A stretch of 36,858 nucleotides of DNA. Source: Thermoplasmata archaeon. Lineage in GTDB: Archaea > Thermoplasmatota > Thermoplasmata > Lutacidiplasmatales > UBA184. The DNA lies in NCBI GenBank assembly GCA_022749895.1, contig JAKIWS010000015.1:1-36858 (forward strand), given 5' to 3'. Each line of letters begins with the position of its first letter. Positions within the stretch are counted from its first letter, which is position 1. This document shows, piece after piece, positions 15,091 to 23,447 of this stretch. The notes beneath the pieces were generated by a model. That model was not told where the DNA came from. It saw nothing but the letters and a program-made list of their open reading frames with translations, and ran no database searches. The translations under genes and the position numbers were made by a program.

Positions 15091-15106
15091 TGCGTACGCA
15101 TACGCA
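15091..15106. promoter_or_regulatory. Inverted repeat upstream of cysC (candidate operator)
   Basis: tgcgta-cgca-tacgca: perfect 6-bp arms around 4 nt, 14-29 nt before the cysC ATG and over the predicted transcription start. The position suits a repressor site; no regulator is known. Confidence 0.4.
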
Positions 15107-15119
15107 CAGGGTTTGATCG

Positions 15120-15731
15120 ATGTCGCACCACGGCTTTTGCATATGGCTGACGGGGCTTCCCTCCGCCGGAAAGACGACGATCGCGAAAGCGCTCACGCCG
15201 AAGCTCAAGGCGCGGGGATGGAACGTGGAGCTCCTCGACGGGGACGAGGTCCGCACCGGACTCAGTGCGGATCTCGGTTTCGACCGAAAATCTCGTGAGA
15301 TGCACGCCGCCCGGGTCACCTTCGTCTCGAAGGTTCTCGCGCGTAACGGGGTCATCCCGATCGTGGCGTTGATCTCACCGTACGCAACCTCCCGCTCCCG
15401 AGCGCGGACCGACATCGGGGCGTTTGTCGAGGTGTACGTCACGACGCCGTTGAACGTCTGCGAAGAGCGGGACGTGAAGGGTCTCTACAAGAAGGCCCGA
15501 GCAGGTCTCATCCACGAGATGACCGGTATCGACGACCCGTACGAGGCTCCAGAACATCCGGAGATCATCGTCGAGACCGTCGACCGCTCCCCCGACGACG
15601 CCGCCGAGTACATCCTGCGGGAGCTCGAGCGGCTGAAATGGCTGGCCCCGACGAAGGAGCCGGCCGCCGCATCCCCCGTCAGCCATGCCCCGTCGGCTCC
15701 GCGAGCGACCGGCGTCACGGGGAACGCCTAA
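15120..15731 (+). CDS. cysC: Adenylylsulfate (APS) kinase
   Basis: CysC phosphorylates APS with ATP to give PAPS, the activated sulfate used for sulfation or for reduction. The 203-aa protein starts with a hydrophobic strand and the Walker A loop GLPSAGKTT (12-20). [18 protein letters not shown] (38-55) is the APS-binding region, and [20 protein letters not shown] carries the conserved ISPY segment. GLYKKARAG with [12 protein letters not shown] is the lid and substrate segment. The last 30 residues are a low-complexity Ala/Pro tail not seen in most members. Its substrate would come from the ATP sulfurylase at the right end of the window. It directly follows the glycan genes. Confidence 0.95.
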   Translation: MSHHGFCIWLTGLPSAGKTTIAKALTPKLKARGWNVELLDGDEVRTGLSADLGFDRKSREMHAARVTFVSKVLARNGVIPIVALISPYATSRSRARTDIGAFVEVYVTTPLNVCEERDVKGLYKKARAGLIHEMTGIDDPYEAPEHPEIIVETVDRSPDDAAEYILRELERLKWLAPTKEPAAASPVSHAPSAPRATGVTGNA

Positions 15732-15781
15732 ACGGCCCCGGCGGGCTCCTTGGTCCATGCTCCCCTAATTCCAGCGGGGCG

Positions 15782-17236
15782 GTGCGGTTCGTGGTAGAGT
15801 GCGCAAGCCCCGGGCCAGACCGCGGCCCCCTACTGCTCACCGGTCGGGACCGTCAAGGCCAACGAATCGCCCGGACCGCGGCCAGCGTCGCCGTAGCCAC
15901 GTTCGTGGTGCTCGGCGGGTACGGGATCCATCATGCCACCGCCCTGAGCGTCGGGTCGGCGGGAATCGGAAAGTTTGCGGCCATCGATCACATCATCTTC
16001 GTGGTCATGGAGACTCACGCGTTCGACAACTACTTCGGGCGATACTGCCAGGTCACCGGACCGGTCTGCCCCAACACCTCGATCGGCATTCCGGCGGGAA
16101 CCTGCGTGCCGAAGGACCCGGTCCACCCGTTGAACGGATGCATTCGCCCCTACAATTTCACGAGCGCCAATCTCGTGACGGGGAGCCCTCCCCACGACTG
16201 GCCGTCGTCGCACGCCGCGTACGCGAACGGCTCCATGAACGGCTGGTACCACGCGGAGAACATGGGCCGCACACCGTTCGGGACCTACAACGGCTCGGTG
16301 TTGCCGGTCTACTGGGACATGGCGCAAAAGTTCGGCCTCGGCGACAACTTCTTTTCGTCGACCCTCACCTACAGCTTGCCCAACCACTGGTACATCATCG
16401 CGGGCGACACTCCGGCGATCATCCACAAGGGCAATCTCAACAACTTCAACATCTTCCAGAAGCATCGCTACCTCGACCAGGCCAACGCGACGCCGACGAT
16501 CGAGCAGGAACTCGCGCGCCACACGAACGTGACGTGGACCTACTATGATTGGAACCTCCGAAACTACTCGAGCGCCATCAGCAGTACCGTGACCAACACC
16601 CCGGGGAGCGCGTACGGGATCTGGAATCCGCTGGCCGCGAAGCACCAGTCGTACGCCCATCCCCAACACTTCGCTCCTATCCCCACCTTCTTTTCCGATC
16701 TCAACCACACGCTCCCGAACATCTCGTGGATCATCCCGCCCGCGAACCTTTCCGACCATCCTCCCCACAACCTGACCTTCGGTGAGAACTTCCTCGCGTC
16801 GGTCGTGAACGGCGTCGAACGATCGTCGTACTGGAACTCGACGGCGATCTTCGTCACGTGGGACGACTACGGTGGGTTCTACGATCACGTCGCCCCGCCC
16901 CAGGTCGATGGCTACGGCCTCTCGTTCCGGGTCCCGCTGCTCGTGATCTCCCCCTGGACGCCGGCCGGCTACGTCGGCAACGGGCAGTTGAGCTTCGACT
17001 CGATCCTTCACTTCCAAGAATGGAGATTCGGCCTGGGATGCCTCACGAGCCGAGACTGCAACGCGACGATGCCGGTGGGGTTCTTCGACTTCTCGATCCA
17101 CAGGGCGCCGGTTCCGTTCTCCTCGGCGCAAAGCGCCGAGTATCCGTACGCCGCCCCGCGCGATCAGCAGCCGTTCATCGAGAATCCGGCGGATTTCTCA
17201 CCCGAGTACAACGTGAGCCTCGCCGAGCTCGACTGA
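15782..17236 (+). CDS. Membrane-anchored or secreted phosphoesterase (PF04185, phospholipase C/acid phosphatase type)
   Basis: A roughly 484-aa protein exported through one N-terminal hydrophobic helix (about 33-48), so the catalytic domain lies outside the cell. [18 protein letters not shown] (69-86) is the family's metal-binding start; most members have [20 protein letters not shown] and [17 protein letters not shown] are the other hallmark blocks. Such enzymes split phosphomonoesters or phospholipid head groups; which one applies here is unknown. Many NxS/T sites (for example NFTS, NGSV, NHTL) fit an archaeal glycosylated surface protein. The start is a GTG at 15782 or 15791, since no ATG lies close to the signal helix. 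There is no strong TATA-like box; the cysC gene ends 50 nt upstream. Confidence 0.88.
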   Translation: MRFVVECASPGPDRGPLLLTGRDRQGQRIARTAASVAVATFVVLGGYGIHHATALSVGSAGIGKFAAIDHIIFVVMETHAFDNYFGRYCQVTGPVCPNTSIGIPAGTCVPKDPVHPLNGCIRPYNFTSANLVTGSPPHDWPSSHAAYANGSMNGWYHAENMGRTPFGTYNGSVLPVYWDMAQKFGLGDNFFSSTLTYSLPNHWYIIAGDTPAIIHKGNLNNFNIFQKHRYLDQANATPTIEQELARHTNVTWTYYDWNLRNYSSAISSTVTNTPGSAYGIWNPLAAKHQSYAHPQHFAPIPTFFSDLNHTLPNISWIIPPANLSDHPPHNLTFGENFLASVVNGVERSSYWNSTAIFVTWDDYGGFYDHVAPPQVDGYGLSFRVPLLVISPWTPAGYVGNGQLSFDSILHFQEWRFGLGCLTSRDCNATMPVGFFDFSIHRAPVPFSSAQSAEYPYAAPRDQQPFIENPADFSPEYNVSLAELD

Positions 17237-17407
17237 CCGCTACGATCCTCGTTCAATTCTCCGATTGGAGGAGCCTCGACGGGGGCGGCACCGCCCGCTC
17301 GACCAGAAATCGTCGCGCCGGCGACGCGCAACCGAAGAGCGTCGAGCCGTGACGACATCGCGTCGCTCGCGCGAATCGACGCTTGTTCGCGTGTCGAGCT
17401 CGCGAGC

Positions 17408-17416
17408 GGTTTATTG
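17408..17416 (+). promoter_or_regulatory. TATA-like box for the lysine-rich micropeptide
   Basis: ggtttattg, about 32 nt before the ATG at 17445, which would give a leader of only a few nucleotides. It stands out from the GC-rich surroundings. Confidence 0.55.
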
Positions 17417-17444
17417 ATGTAGGAGAATCGCATCCGTCGATTCC

Positions 17445-17489
17445 ATGGCGAAGAAGTCCAAGAAGGGAAAGGCGAAGAAAAAGAAGTAA
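17445..17489 (+). CDS. Lysine-rich 14-aa micropeptide
   Basis: ATG to TAA encodes MAKKSKKGKAKKKK: nine Lys, no acidic and no hydrophobic residue beyond Met and two Ala. A TATA-like box stands about 32 nt upstream, and two 6-T tracts follow within 90 nt. The unit is therefore a complete promoter-ORF-terminator cassette in an otherwise empty interval. The peptide would carry about +10 charge and would be expected to bind nucleic acid, ribosome or acidic surfaces; that is inference. It resembles the basic tails of archaeal DNA- or RNA-binding proteins but has no folded part. An alternative is a non-coding RNA whose sequence happens to read this way, although the A-rich codon run in a GC-rich genome argues for coding. 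Confidence 0.6.
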   Translation: MAKKSKKGKAKKKK

Positions 17490-17522
17490 CGCCGTCGCCG
17501 GGGTCTCGGCTGCAGCGCGGTA

Positions 17523-17528
17523 TTTTTT
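17523..17528 (+). terminator. T-tract after the micropeptide gene
   Basis: Six T, 33 nt after the micropeptide stop. Archaeal polymerase stops at such tracts without needing a hairpin. Confidence 0.5.
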
Positions 17529-17570
17529 CCGGAACTTCCGACTCCGCGGGCGGCCGAGACTCAATCGCCA

Positions 17571-17576
17571 TTTTTT
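17571..17576 (+). terminator. Second T-tract, probable back-up terminator
   Basis: Six T followed by attc, 43 nt beyond the first tract. Paired T-tracts are common behind independent archaeal transcripts. Confidence 0.45.
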
Positions 17577-17727
17577 ATTCGCTGTACGAAAACCCACCGC
17601 GCCGGAGCCCTCCGGGTCAACCCACCGGTAATGAATTTCGAAGGATCTCGGCGAGATCAGCCTGTCACGTCCCTCGGTCGCCCGGACGGAACCGGGCGGT
17701 ACCTACTCGAGGGCACCGCCGTGGGTC

Positions 17728-20700
17728 TCAGGTGGAGGGAGACTCGTCGGGCGGCGGGGCGTCCTCGGTCCATGGAGCGAACTCGTCGGGGGGAGGAACG
17801 TACTCGCGCGGGGGCAAGTTCGACGATCCGGGCCGGGGCCCGGCCTCTTTGCGACGTCGGACCCGGAGGGCCAGACCCAGCAGGAGGAGCACTCCGAGCA
17901 CCACGACGACCGCCCAGAGCCACCACGGGATCCCGCCGAAGGAAAGGATTCCGGGCCCCGGCCCCGCCGACCCGCCGGACGGCGTCACGGTCAGATTCGT
18001 CGTCGCGGTCGCGACGACCCCGAATCGATCGGCGACGGTCACCCGGATCGCAAAGCTGCCCGATTGGCCGGGGGTGCAGCTCCAGCTGGAGAGGTTCGTC
18101 ACCGCGCACCCGGCGGGAAGCCCGGAGAAGCTGTACGCGAGCGGCGCCGTACCGCCGGAGGCCACCACCGTAAACTGCGTCGTCGAGCCGAAGCCCACCG
18201 TCGAGGGGGAGGCGCCGAACGACTGCACGGTCGGCGGAGGGTTCACCGTCAGGAGGAGCGACGCGGGAGCCGATGCCCCGTCCGCGTCGGTCACGGTCAC
18301 GTTGATGCTGAAGGCGCCGGCGGCGGCCGGCGTGCAGGTCAAGGTCGCCGTCGACGAGGAGGCGCAACCGGCGGGTAGCCCACCGTAGACGTAGGTGAAC
18401 GGCCCGGTGCCCCCCCCGACCGTGACCGTCAGATCGGAGATGATCCCCTGCGTCACGGTCGAGGGGGTCGCGACGAACGACGTCACGCTCGGCGCCAGGG
18501 CGACGGCGAGCGTGACGTTCGCGAAGGCGCTCTCGCCGAGCGCGTCCGTGGCGAGGGCCTCGACGACGAAGGCTCCGCTCGCCGTGGGGGTGCAGCCGAG
18601 CGCGGTGGTGTTCGACGTACCACATCCCCCGGGGAGACCGGCGTACCGGTAGGAGAACGGTCCCACGCCGTCCGACACGTTCAGGGTGAACGAGGTCGAT
18701 CCACCGAGATCGAACTGCGGAGGGGAGGCGACGAACTGGGCGACCGAGGGCGACGGGACGACCCGGAGCGTCAACGACGGGCTGGGGACCGGCACACCGG
18801 CGGGACCGGTCACGGCGACGCGGACGCTCAACGAGCCGACCTGGGTCGCCGAGCACGTGACCGTCGCGGCGTTCGGCGACACGCATCCCGACGGGAGACC
18901 GCTCCATCCGAAGGCGAACGGTCCGGTGCCGTTGGCCGAAGCGCGCAGCTGCACGGAGCTACCCACATCGAGCACGGTGCGCGACGCCCAGATCGGCGCC
19001 ACCGCGTACGGTACGGAGAGCGCGGTCAGCGTGCCCGAGGCTTGGACGGTAAGTCGCGCCGCGGACGACGACGGGGGCGGCGAGCTGACCGGAAGGGAGC
19101 TCGACCATCCGACGAACGTCGTATTGACCCCGGCCGCCGCGGAGATGTTGAACGTCCCCCGCGGGAGATGGACCGTCTCCCCGTTCGCCGCGGCGACGCC
19201 GTTGATCGTCGCCACGATCGGGGACGATGACGTGGCCACAAACGTCACCGAGTAGAGCCGAAGCACAAAGTGGGCCGTCACGACCCCGCCGGCCCCGGTC
19301 ACGGTGATCTGGTTGGCCGCGACGGAGACCGGCCCCGACGTGCTCCAGCTCGTGAACCGATACTTGGCTCCGGCGAGCGCCGTGATGAGATAGGTCCCGT
19401 TCGTGAGGGTCGTGTTGAGACCGCCGTCGGCGAAACTGCTGATCAGATTGAACGCGATCGTTCCCCAGCCGACCGGGGTAACGCGGAACGTGAGGTTGAC
19501 GGGGCCCCGCACCGCGTAGCTCGCCGTGATCGTCACCGACGCGTTGAGCTGCATCCGGCTCTGCGACATGGTGGGCCGGTAGACCCAGGCGGCCTTCGGG
19601 TCGCTGACGTTCCAACGCTTGAACGCGTGACCCCCATACGGGATCGCGTTGAGGAAGTACATTCCCAGGGGTTCGATCGACGACGTCCCGTTGCCGACCG
19701 GGGGGCGACCGCTCAGCGAAACGAGGCCGTCCGTCGCCGGGGTCACGAGGAAAGTGACCTTCGCGCCGAGCGACGCGATCACGGTCGTCGTTCCGTTCTC
19801 CACGGTCACGTTGGCCCAAGGCCCGAAGTCCGTCTCGACCCCGCTCGGACCCGAGCTCCAGCCAAGGAACGTCCAGCCGGGCGCCGGGGTGGCGCGGATC
19901 GGATACGCACCGACCGAGGGATGGTAGACCCCGTAGGAGCTGTGATTGGACGGGAAGTAGGGTACCGGCGCTCCGTTGAAGGTGAGCGTGCCGTTCCCGA
20001 CCCCGCGCACGATGACCGTGGTCCCGAGGAGCGAGGGCGCGTAGGTTGCGGCGACCGAGATGATCGGGGTGGATCCGGTCACCGTCAGCCAGGTGGCGGG
20101 TTCCTCGGCCGACGCGACCCGACCCCCCGCGCCGATCACCGCCCAACCCGTGAAGCTCCAACCGGACGGCGGATACGCCTCGATCGTGTAGAGGCCGGCG
20201 GTCAGGGCGACCGACGCTCCCGACGCGACGGTCGCGATCGGCGTGCGGTTTTTGTTGGCGACGGCGGGCGAGACGGCGACCGCCCCACCCGGACCCGTAC
20301 CGTTGAACCACACGACGGTCGATGAACTGCTCGCGGCGAACGACGCCGAGAGCGAGCCGTCTCCTTGGAGGGAGACCGTCGTCCACGCGCTGTTCGGATC
20401 TTCCACGCGCGCCGCCCCTTGGGCCGTCCACGCGACGAACGCCTGACCGGCCGGGACGAGAGCATGCACGGAGTAACTTCCGAAGGCCAGGGACGGGAAC
20501 GACACCGTCTGTCCCGTCGGCGGCGCGACGACCTGGGAGAGGAAGTAGACGCCGCCCCCGGCGGCCCCGCTGGTCGACAGCCCGAGCGTTGCGTTGTTCC
20601 CGGAACAGGCTGGGACTGAGAAGTTGGTCGCCGGATAGTACGACGTCCCGATGGAATTGAGGATCGGGGTTTGGGAGTACTCCCGGCTCTGACCGAAATC

Positions 20701-22011
20701 GGTCGTCACGCCGGCGTAGTTCGTCGCGCCGAACTCGAACGCGCCCGACGGGCACGCATAGCTGAACCACGGGTAACTGCAGAACGAGCTACCGACCCGG
20801 CTCGTGCACGAGCCGTTGCTCAGCGTCGTGATCGCGAGGCTACCGCCGAGGTCCTGCGTGAACGCGACCTGCGAAGGGGCCACCGGTCCGGAGCTCGTGC
20901 CGAACGTCGGGACGCCGATCCGCCACGGCTGCTGCGTGTCGTTGGCCCAGCTGGCCGGATCGTAGCCGGGGCACGGGACGGCCGGGAGGAGCGGCGTCGA
21001 CGGCGGAACTCCCGGGCTGCATCCCTGGAAGCTGCTGTTGGACGGGATCGACGGGTTGCCTGCGTGCCCGAGCTCGAAACCCATGACGGCAGGCAGCGAT
21101 CCTCCGGACGTCCACAGCAAGCTGTCCTCGAAACCGCTTCGCGCATACGCGGGGTTGAGGGGGTAGCCTCCGGTCGAGTTGAACAATCGGACCGTCGAAG
21201 CGTTGCCGTTGGTCAGGTCCGCGACGCTGACATTTTCCCCGTACGGAGAGCCGGGCCAGCCGGTCATCTGGATCCGCAGGTGGTCCCCCTGGGACATATT
21301 GAGGTAGTCCGCACCGGGAACGCCGTTCCGATACAGCGGCTCCGAAAAGCAGGGATCTTCGCGCCCCGTCGTTCGATCGATCTGCCAGGCGACCGCTTGG
21401 CCTACCCACTGGCCCGGGCTCGTGGCGCTCGGGTGCTGCGGAGTCCGAACGTACCAACTGGAATCCGGGTAGAGCTGCACCTCGAGAAAACAGGCCGACA
21501 TCCAGGCCGTTGGGGCCGTTACCGGGAGCCCGAACCAGACGTCGGAGTAGAGATTTGATTGGTTCTTCGTCGGCCCGCCATCGGTGGGGAGCGTCACGCT
21601 CCACGTGATGTTGCCCCCGCTCCCGGTCGCGTTGGAGTAGAAGCTGAGGCCGGCCTCGTCGTGCCCGCGGCACGGGAGGAGGTACGAGGTCGGGGTTCCG
21701 GTCGACGGCCAGACTCCGTAACACCCACTCGGTCCAACTCCGCCCCCGGCGGTCGGTCCAGCGAGTGGGCGGACCTCCGGGCTTGCCGACCCCCGGGCGG
21801 GCAGAAGGTGGGGTTGGGTCGCGACTGGATCGCTCCCCGCTGTGGCCACCGGTGCGCTCACTCCCACCGCTCGGGGCGCGGCCGGCGCGGGAGTAGTCCC
21901 CCCGGCGACCGGCACGGACACGACGAGCAGCAGGACGACCAAGGTACCCGCGATGAGCGACGCCGAGAGGCTTTCCCGCCGGGAGGGCCCAATGACGACG
22001 GCGGTTTCCAT
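17728..22011 (-). CDS. Large exported, membrane-anchored repeat protein
   Basis: A 1427-aa protein. A signal helix (SASLIAGTLVVLLLVVSVPV) lies at about 15-37. A unique region rich in Cys, Trp and Asn follows (about 60-465). Next are six or seven repeats of about 80 aa whose strands end in patterns such as GWTFLGWSS or GWSFTGWAV, like bacterial InlB-B/PF18998 repeats (about 470-1005). Four Ig-like repeats with a fixed pair of cysteines come after (about 1005-1340). One membrane helix (WWLWAVVVVLGVLLLLGLAL) and a Pro-rich acidic cytosolic tail of about 45 aa end the protein. Dozens of NxS/T sites point to glycosylation. It is probably an adhesin-like or cell-wall-like surface protein. I chose the ATG at 22011 because the signal helix follows directly; a GTG at 22098 would add 29 basic residues. 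Confidence 0.88.
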   Translation of the reverse strand: METAVVIGPSRRESLSASLIAGTLVVLLLVVSVPVAGGTTPAPAAPRAVGVSAPVATAGSDPVATQPHLLPARGSASPEVRPLAGPTAGGGVGPSGCYGVWPSTGTPTSYLLPCRGHDEAGLSFYSNATGSGGNITWSVTLPTDGGPTKNQSNLYSDVWFGLPVTAPTAWMSACFLEVQLYPDSSWYVRTPQHPSATSPGQWVGQAVAWQIDRTTGREDPCFSEPLYRNGVPGADYLNMSQGDHLRIQMTGWPGSPYGENVSVADLTNGNASTVRLFNSTGGYPLNPAYARSGFEDSLLWTSGGSLPAVMGFELGHAGNPSIPSNSSFQGCSPGVPPSTPLLPAVPCPGYDPASWANDTQQPWRIGVPTFGTSSGPVAPSQVAFTQDLGGSLAITTLSNGSCTSRVGSSFCSYPWFSYACPSGAFEFGATNYAGVTTDFGQSREYSQTPILNSIGTSYYPATNFSVPACSGNNATLGLSTSGAAGGGVYFLSQVVAPPTGQTVSFPSLAFGSYSVHALVPAGQAFVAWTAQGAARVEDPNSAWTTVSLQGDGSLSASFAASSSSTVVWFNGTGPGGAVAVSPAVANKNRTPIATVASGASVALTAGLYTIEAYPPSGWSFTGWAVIGAGGRVASAEEPATWLTVTGSTPIISVAATYAPSLLGTTVIVRGVGNGTLTFNGAPVPYFPSNHSSYGVYHPSVGAYPIRATPAPGWTFLGWSSGPSGVETDFGPWANVTVENGTTTVIASLGAKVTFLVTPATDGLVSLSGRPPVGNGTSSIEPLGMYFLNAIPYGGHAFKRWNVSDPKAAWVYRPTMSQSRMQLNASVTITASYAVRGPVNLTFRVTPVGWGTIAFNLISSFADGGLNTTLTNGTYLITALAGAKYRFTSWSTSGPVSVAANQITVTGAGGVVTAHFVLRLYSVTFVATSSSPIVATINGVAAANGETVHLPRGTFNISAAAGVNTTFVGWSSSLPVSSPPPSSSAARLTVQASGTLTALSVPYAVAPIWASRTVLDVGSSVQLRASANGTGPFAFGWSGLPSGCVSPNAATVTCSATQVGSLSVRVAVTGPAGVPVPSPSLTLRVVPSPSVAQFVASPPQFDLGGSTSFTLNVSDGVGPFSYRYAGLPGGCGTSNTTALGCTPTASGAFVVEALATDALGESAFANVTLAVALAPSVTSFVATPSTVTQGIISDLTVTVGGGTGPFTYVYGGLPAGCASSSTATLTCTPAAAGAFSINVTVTDADGASAPASLLLTVNPPPTVQSFGASPSTVGFGSTTQFTVVASGGTAPLAYSFSGLPAGCAVTNLSSWSCTPGQSGSFAIRVTVADRFGVVATATTNLTVTPSGGSAGPGPGILSFGGIPWWLWAVVVVLGVLLLLGLALRVRRRKEAGPRPGSSNLPPREYVPPPDEFAPWTEDAPPPDESPST
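17980..18998 (-). repeat. Four tandem Ig-like repeats with C-x9-C
   Basis: Units of about 83 aa within the large surface protein, each with GLPxGC, nine residues, then a second Cys and a GxFxxxVxVxD-like strand. The pattern resembles He_PIG Ig-like domains (GLPxGL...GTPT) with two positions turned to Cys. Confidence 0.8.
19000..20560 (-). repeat. InlB-B-like beta repeats
   Basis: About six divergent units within the large surface protein. Each contains a strand of the type YxIxAxPxxGxxFxxW, for example AYPPSGWSFTGW, ATPAPGWTFLGW, AIPYGGHAFKRW and ALAGAKYRFTSW. Confidence 0.7.
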
Positions 22012-22061
22012 CGAGTTCCCGGTGCCCCGGAGGGCGATAGGTCGGGTCCCATTCCTGCGCA

Positions 22062-22072
22062 GTCTTAAACCT
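22062..22072 (-). promoter_or_regulatory. TATA-like box for the large repeat protein
   Basis: The minus strand reads aggtttaagac, about 55 nt before the ATG at 22011, leaving a leader of about 30 nt. Confidence 0.4.
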
Positions 22073-22135
22073 ATGCCCGGTGGCGGAATCGATCTCACGC
22101 GTGGGAGGATTTGCCGATAGAGCGGTCGAAACGGC

Positions 22136-22145
22136 TATACGTATA
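22136..22145. promoter_or_regulatory. Self-complementary AT element tatacgtata
   Basis: A perfect 10-bp palindrome in a GC-rich setting. It may be a second TATA box for the minus gene, or a regulator site for the divergent pair. Confidence 0.35.
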
Positions 22146-22300
22146 TCTCCTCATTCGCCGCGCATCGTTTCGTGCCCGCCGTTACTGCGCATTCGGATGT
22201 GTATCGAGCGCATTCTTGGTCTATCGTGGCGAGCGAGGGTGGTACCGACAGGGGGGATCGGGCGTCCGTGGGATGACCGTCCATCTTCGCGCGGGAGGTC

Positions 22301-22310
22301 TTTTGTCATA
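22301..22310 (+). promoter_or_regulatory. TATA-like box for the 352-aa exported protein
   Basis: ttttgtcata, centred about 26 nt before the ATG at 22332, the spacing of a leaderless archaeal transcript. Confidence 0.4.
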
Positions 22311-22331
22311 CTTGGTTTGGGAAGGACTGTG

Positions 22332-23390
22332 ATGGCTGCTCGCAGTGGACTGGTGGCCATCGTCCTCCTATGTGTGAGCTTCGGCGGCCCGATCCTGACG
22401 GGCCATCCGCCGCTGGCCCCTCCGGTTCCCCCCTTGCGCGCGGCGGTGACCCCGGAGGTCACCACGTCACCCCACGGCAACATCCTGATCCATTCACGGG
22501 CCCCGCAAGGCGCCATCACACCGGGGATGGTCCTGTCCGTAGAGTACCGCCTCGCGATCGTCAACGATACGCCCAGCATCGGGGCCGTGCCGGTACGCGT
22601 GCCCGGTACGCTCGCGAGTTTTCCCACGCAAGGAGGCCCCCTTTTCCTCTTCCAGGTCGGGCGCAATGTCACGCTCTCCGGAACCGGATTCAGCGACCCG
22701 AACGCTACGAACAGCCCCCAGCTCCTCACCAACGCGTCAGCGTTCCAGACCGGCGAGACCGCAACGTTCGACACGCAACTGGCCGCGCTGATGACGCCGT
22801 TCCCGTACGGCCAGCTGACGCTCGAGGCCCAGTGGCAGTGGACGCTGACGGCGCAGGACGGCTCGCACCTCAACGGCTCGTGGTCCCCGACGATCCCGCA
22901 GGTCATCCACCCGGCCCAGTATGCCTACCTGGTCAGCATCGGCCCGGCCCAGGTGGCGCCGGGGGGCGGCATCACCTCGTGCCTCGGTGGCTCGATCGTG
23001 AACCGCACGTTTTCGCTCCACGCGGAGACCGTCCACCCCCTCAACGACTTCGTGCAGAACACGAACACCGTGCCGGCGACGCAAAGTTCGCCGTTCTGCC
23101 AGACGATCGTGATTCCGTCGAGCGTGCCACCGCAGCCGCTCATTGTCCACATCTGGGACTACGGGAGTGTTACCCTCCTTCTCTACATCGTTAAGGTAGG
23201 ACTCCTCAACGCCTCCAAGCTCAACGGTTCCGGGCCGGCCGCGCTCCCCTGGGTGTACTACGTCGACGGCGGGGCCCTGGCGGTCGGCGGCGGGATCGTC
23301 TTGTGGATGCTCGCGGGCCGCCGGCCCGGTCGGCCTACCGCCCCCGCGGCAGAATCGGATGCGCCGATGCCCGAAGGCCCTCCGCGGTAG
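22332..23390 (+). CDS. Exported, C-terminally membrane-anchored protein of unknown function
   Basis: A 352-aa protein with a signal helix (LVAIVLLCVSFGG) right after the ATG, an outside domain of about 280 aa, one C-terminal helix (DGGALAVGGGIVLWMLAG) and a short basic/Pro-rich cytosolic tail. The outside part is strand-rich, with NxS/T sites (NVTLSG, NATNS, NASAF, NGSW, NRTF) and two cysteines, in TSCLGGS and SPFCQTI, that may pair. I recognise no family. The start fits both the signal peptide and the TATA-like spacing. It lies between two other anchored surface proteins that run on the opposite strand, so a surface role is likely. Confidence 0.75.
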   Translation: MAARSGLVAIVLLCVSFGGPILTGHPPLAPPVPPLRAAVTPEVTTSPHGNILIHSRAPQGAITPGMVLSVEYRLAIVNDTPSIGAVPVRVPGTLASFPTQGGPLFLFQVGRNVTLSGTGFSDPNATNSPQLLTNASAFQTGETATFDTQLAALMTPFPYGQLTLEAQWQWTLTAQDGSHLNGSWSPTIPQVIHPAQYAYLVSIGPAQVAPGGGITSCLGGSIVNRTFSLHAETVHPLNDFVQNTNTVPATQSSPFCQTIVIPSSVPPQPLIVHIWDYGSVTLLLYIVKVGLLNASKLNGSGPAALPWVYYVDGGALAVGGGIVLWMLAGRRPGRPTAPAAESDAPMPEGPPR

Positions 23391-23447
23391 CCCCGGTTTG
23401 GGCGCGCAGGGTCGGCGTCGGCGTACCCGGGGTACCTCGTGCGGCGG

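Larger units (their letters stand above)
17237..17727. other. 491-bp interval holding the micropeptide unit
   Basis: Between the phosphoesterase stop and the end of the large repeat protein I see only the TATA-like box, the 14-codon gene and two T-tracts described separately. From 17237 to 17400 and from 17580 to 17727 there is no gene or RNA I can support. Confidence 0.6.
22012..22331. other. 320-bp divergent control region between two surface-protein genes
   Basis: It holds a TATA-like box for the minus-strand gene (22062-22072, aggtttaagac on minus), an AT palindrome tatacgtata at 22136-22145 able to serve either strand, and a TATA-like word ttttgtcata at 22301-22310 for the plus-strand gene. 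No further gene is supported, although the plus frame is open from an ATG at 22197. Confidence 0.5.

Noticed and set aside
17980-20620. Repeated motifs as a CRISPR or DNA-level tandem array
   Set aside because: Repetition is at protein level with diverged codons, about 80-aa period and no spacer structure.
22197-22331. Earlier start (ATG 22197) for the 352-aa exported protein
   Set aside because: It would bury the signal helix behind 45 Arg/Pro/Gly-rich residues; the ATG at 22332 fits both signal peptide and TATA spacing.
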